From the NCBI RefSeq assembly GCF_000177235.2, contig NC_014829.1:1240001-1304000 (forward strand): DNA of 64,000 bases. Reading direction: 5' to 3'. The notes below the pieces were generated by a model. It was given only the letters and a program-made list of their open reading frames with translations. It was not told the origin of the DNA and ran no database searches. Source of the DNA: Evansella cellulosilytica DSM 2522 (GTDB taxonomy: Bacteria; Bacillota; Bacilli; Bacillales; Salisediminibacteriaceae). Shown here piece after piece: positions 61,094-64,000 of this stretch (its first letter is position 1; every line of letters starts with the position of its first letter). A program made the translations under genes and the position numbers.

Positions 61094-63520
61094 ATGAAGC
61101 TCAATATGGAGCAGAGGCGAATTGTTGAACTAGAGCCGAGTGGTCATATGATGATTAAAGGGGTTGCGGGATCGGGGAAGACAACGGTTTCGGTACGCCG
61201 TATTTCCTTTTTGCATGATCATTATTGTCCTGAAGAGGATGATAATATATTACTAGTTACCTATAACAAAACATTACTCAGTTATATTAAGCATCAATAT
61301 CAAAAGCTTAAGGAAGCGGAGCCTGAACTAGAGTCATTGTTTCAATCAACTAGTGAAATAAAAATAGTGACGATTGATAGTCTCATGTACAAGTACTTTA
61401 ATCAGTATCAACAGAGAGTGAAGACGAAATACGAAACACCAACAGCGCCTGTGGAAAACCAACTGATGATAAAGGCGATTCACCAGTTGAAGGAAAAGTA
61501 TCCTACAAATAGGATCCTGTCACCAAAGAACAGTCTTTTTCTTCGAGATGAAGTGACATGGATTAATGCATGCAATATTCCAGATGTGGAAACGTATCAA
61601 AACATCGACCGTATTGGACGAGCTACGGGTGGTAGTGGTACACCGCAGAAATTAACGAAAAATTCGGAACTAAGGGCTGCTATTTTTGAGTTAATGGAAA
61701 TATTTAATGCACTACTTGAAAACAATGGATACATAACGTTTAAGAAGATGAATCTTCTTGCCTTGCAAGAGGCGCAACAGATGAATCATGGGAAGTATAC
61801 TCATATTATTATTGATGAAAGCCAGGATTTAACGAAGGTTCAGCTAGAATTTTTAAAGTGTATTTACTCCGAAAAGCGCCATTCTTCGATTATGTTTGTG
61901 GCGGATAACACCCAGAGTATTTACTCTCAATCATGGTTAGGGAAGGGACGCCCCTATACAACGATTGGCTATGATATGAGTGGGAAGTCTCGCATGCTGA
62001 CGAAGAATTACCGCACAACAACGGAAATCTCAACTGCTGCTTATGGATTAATTGAGCATGATGTAAATATTAATAACAATGTGGATTTCGTGAAGCCATC
62101 CTTAATCGATAGACACGGTCACCCACCGATGTATCGTTTTTTCACAAGCAGTGCGATGCAATTAGATTTCTTAATCAGTGAGATTACTACATTATTAAAT
62201 GACTATAGGCATTCTGATATTTGTATTGTTGCCAAAGAGAAGCGTTTGATTGAAAGTGTGAGTGTCGGGTTAGAAAACGCAGAGATATTTAGTGAAATTT
62301 TAAATTCTACTAAGCCGGATTTTGATTCGAATAAAGTGAAACTAGTAACCATGCATTCAATAAAAGGGTTAGAATTTAAAGTTATTTTCCTCATTGATTT
62401 AAATGAAGGGGTCATACCAAATGATAGCCTTTATGATTTGGATGATGAGGCGACACTAGACTCGGAGGAGCGGAAGTTGCTTTATGTGGGGATGACGAGA
62501 GCGAATGATCTTTTATACATGTCTTCCGTCAGAAAACCATCTAAATTTATTAAGGAAATAACTAACGATCATTTACGGGTCAAACGGGACTGTACATTAA
62601 GACCGTTTCATTCGATTGGAATACAGGATTATCAGTTAACGAATCAACTGGTGGATATTAATGCTAAGGAAGAGGTTGTCCGTCAATGGCTACTGAAGGA
62701 ATTGGTGAATACGTATGGATATCCGTTAGAGCTTATTAAACTAGAGTTTCCTGTTCAGCAATTTTCAAAACGAGGGTATGTGGATATTGGCGTGAGTATT
62801 TTCGTGAACGGTGAGATGGTTCCTTATATTTTTGCAGAAATCAAGCGGTTTGGTGCAGGAATTGAGTCTGGTTTCGCGCAACTGACATCCTATATAGAGG
62901 CAGATGCCTCGGTTCGGTATGGAGTTGTAACTGATGGGTTGGAAATTAAATGTGTTGATCGACAAGGAGAAGTGCTTAACGATATTCCAAAATGTCGTCC
63001 TCAATTTTTACCTGAAACAAAAGAAAAAAGAATGTATCTAAATCTAAAGAACGGAAAGAAATACTCTTATGCAACAGAAATTGGTGATACAGAGAATATG
63101 GAAATAAGTGACTCGGCAAGTGGATTGTTCGTGGAATATGAAACGAAAACGAGGGTGCCTCTTATTGGAAATGTTGCGGCTGGTGTCCCAACCACGGCGG
63201 AAGAGCAATATGAAAGTGTGATTGTCCTGCCGAATGATTGGATAGCCTCTCCTAATGATACGTTTGCACTAACGGTGACGGGAGATAGTATGATCGGTGC
63301 CGGCATAGATAAAGGCGACCAGGTAATCGTCAATCGGCAAAACGTCGCATCCAATGGTGATATCGTCATTGCGATTATAGAAGAAGAAGCAACGATGAAG
63401 AAATTCATGCTGATGGGCGATTCCGTTCTACTAATCTCAGAAAATAGCAGCTACGAACCGATACAAATGAAAAGGGAAGATGTGTTGATTAATGGGAAGG
63501 TTATTGGGGTTTTGAAGTAG
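61094..63520 (+). CDS. UvrD-type helicase fused to HsdR-N-like nuclease and LexA-like peptidase
   Basis: About 808 residues in three parts. (1) Superfamily 1 helicase: Walker A GVAGSGKT (23-30), IIDESQDLTK, and the C-terminal HSIKGLEFKVIFLID and GMTRANDLLY motifs. (2) A type I restriction N-terminal-like nuclease with Asp564 (VDIGV) and Glu582-x-Lys584 (AEIKRFG). (3) A LexA/S24 peptidase with cleavage site Ala696-Gly697 (NVAAGVP), nucleophile Ser732 (TGDSMI) and Lys769 (ATMKKF). The Ser-Lys distance of 37 equals that of E. coli LexA (119 to 156). GGAGGTGG sets ATG 61094, so the open frame back to 61010 is not used. Confidence 0.88.
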   Translation: MKLNMEQRRIVELEPSGHMMIKGVAGSGKTTVSVRRISFLHDHYCPEEDDNILLVTYNKTLLSYIKHQYQKLKEAEPELESLFQSTSEIKIVTIDSLMYKYFNQYQQRVKTKYETPTAPVENQLMIKAIHQLKEKYPTNRILSPKNSLFLRDEVTWINACNIPDVETYQNIDRIGRATGGSGTPQKLTKNSELRAAIFELMEIFNALLENNGYITFKKMNLLALQEAQQMNHGKYTHIIIDESQDLTKVQLEFLKCIYSEKRHSSIMFVADNTQSIYSQSWLGKGRPYTTIGYDMSGKSRMLTKNYRTTTEISTAAYGLIEHDVNINNNVDFVKPSLIDRHGHPPMYRFFTSSAMQLDFLISEITTLLNDYRHSDICIVAKEKRLIESVSVGLENAEIFSEILNSTKPDFDSNKVKLVTMHSIKGLEFKVIFLIDLNEGVIPNDSLYDLDDEATLDSEERKLLYVGMTRANDLLYMSSVRKPSKFIKEITNDHLRVKRDCTLRPFHSIGIQDYQLTNQLVDINAKEEVVRQWLLKELVNTYGYPLELIKLEFPVQQFSKRGYVDIGVSIFVNGEMVPYIFAEIKRFGAGIESGFAQLTSYIEADASVRYGVVTDGLEIKCVDRQGEVLNDIPKCRPQFLPETKEKRMYLNLKNGKKYSYATEIGDTENMEISDSASGLFVEYETKTRVPLIGNVAAGVPTTAEEQYESVIVLPNDWIASPNDTFALTVTGDSMIGAGIDKGDQVIVNRQNVASNGDIVIAIIEEEATMKKFMLMGDSVLLISENSSYEPIQMKREDVLINGKVIGVLK

Positions 63521-63611
63521 GGAGAATTATTATTATTTCCAGAAAAATTAAGGATAATAGATATATAATACTAAGGAGACTTTTGTTCATTTGGAGGGGG
63601 AGCGGGATATA

Positions 63612-64000
63612 ATGGATAAAGAAATTAAGCTAGAGCAAAAGAAATTTGATGAGACTGTGAAAAAAATTAGCGATCGAAGTTATTATATAAGTGAAATAAT
63701 AAACAGAAAACGAAATTCTTTTAGAAAAAGAGAAAACAGTGTAGGGGATGAAATTGTATATTCTAGAGCAAAAATTGATGAACAAAATTTACTAAAAGCT
63801 AAAAAAGAGCCGTTCTTTGGCAAACTTGATATAGATGATGGAGATAGGGAGTCATTTTATATAGGGAAATATGGTGTTCGTGACTTAGATGAAAATTTAA
63901 TCGTCGTTGATTGGCGAATGCCGATGGCTTCTGTGTTTTATAATTTTACTCCAGGGGAATCACTACAAACTATTAGTTTTGAAGATAAATATGGTAGAAA
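63612..64000 (+). CDS. HelD-like UvrD-family helicase (partial, 5' end)
   Basis: ATG 63612 preceded by GGAGGGGG; the frame is open to the window edge (129 residues). The N-terminal coiled coil and the segments EPFFGKLDIDD, SFYIGKYGVRDLDENLIVV and DWRMPMASVFYNF match the N-terminal region of HelD, which recycles RNA polymerase in Firmicutes, and its paralogues. The helicase core lies beyond the window. Confidence 0.85.
   Translation, partial: MDKEIKLEQKKFDETVKKISDRSYYISEIINRKRNSFRKRENSVGDEIVYSRAKIDEQNLLKAKKEPFFGKLDIDDGDRESFYIGKYGVRDLDENLIVVDWRMPMASVFYNFTPGESLQTISFEDKYGR

Noticed and set aside
1-64000. CRISPR arrays, tRNA or rRNA genes
   Set aside because: No regularly spaced direct repeats and no cloverleaf or rRNA-like sequence were recognised while reading the window; the 27-bp repeats are irregularly dispersed.

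Overview
The window looks like a chromosomal stretch of a low-GC, spore-former-type Firmicute of the Bacillaceae. The evidence is strong AGGAGG-type ribosome sites, frequent TTG and GTG starts, YitT and YesL (DUF624) family proteins, FIVAR/FIMAH surface domains, and intergenic hairpin repeats of the Bacillus kind. The species cannot be fixed from the sequence. No tRNA, rRNA, CRISPR array or intact insertion sequence was seen.

Bases 1-24 kb are mostly housekeeping or accessory metabolism. They hold the C-terminal end of a secreted carbohydrate-binding protein, a GH36 alpha-galactosidase, a CBS protein, an AraC regulator, an Ntn-type acylase, a YitT membrane protein, a large DEAH helicase and a SET protein. 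A minus-strand sugar ABC transporter operon (binding lipoprotein, two permeases, YesL-like protein) follows, then lipoproteins and small membrane or regulatory genes. This half is peppered with a 27-bp repeat (core GAGAACCGTCCCTGTTAGCC, eight copies), a duplicated ~250-bp segment and a 229-bp element with terminal inverted repeats.

From about 22.9 kb to the right end the window is a dense defence island. In order: a nuclease-domain remnant; a sulfur-binding-domain HNH nuclease (type IV restriction); a BsuMI-like cluster (unknown subunit, McrB-like AAA+ ATPase, DUF2357/PD-(D/E)XK protein, catalytically degenerate tyrosine-recombinase-like gene, two tandem C5-cytosine methyltransferases); a decayed IS1182-like transposase; and a second system made of a third C5 methyltransferase carrying a ~170-residue insertion, a MORC-like GHKL ATPase, a Z1 helicase-like protein, a DUF4420 PD-(D/E)XK protein and an AIPR protein. 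Then come a DUF2075 nuclease-helicase, a HEPN-like protein, a probable PD-EVK restriction enzyme convergent with an N4/N6-type methyltransferase, a split DUF4041/GIY-YIG gene, a WYL regulator, a broken VWA gene and a DUF1643 gene.

The last 10 kb carries three less familiar modules: a two-gene cassette whose second protein has a coiled coil and a long Gly/Ala-rich hydrophobic segment (54.4-57.0 kb); a two-gene SIR2 cassette under a good sigma-A promoter (58.1-60.6 kb); and a single protein fusing a UvrD-type helicase, an HsdR-N-like nuclease and a LexA-like self-cleaving peptidase with a correctly spaced Ala-Gly site, Ser and Lys (61.1-63.5 kb). The window ends inside a HelD-like helicase gene. 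The best candidates for undescribed biology are the LexA-fused helicase-nuclease, the SIR2 pair and the Gly/Ala-rich pair.
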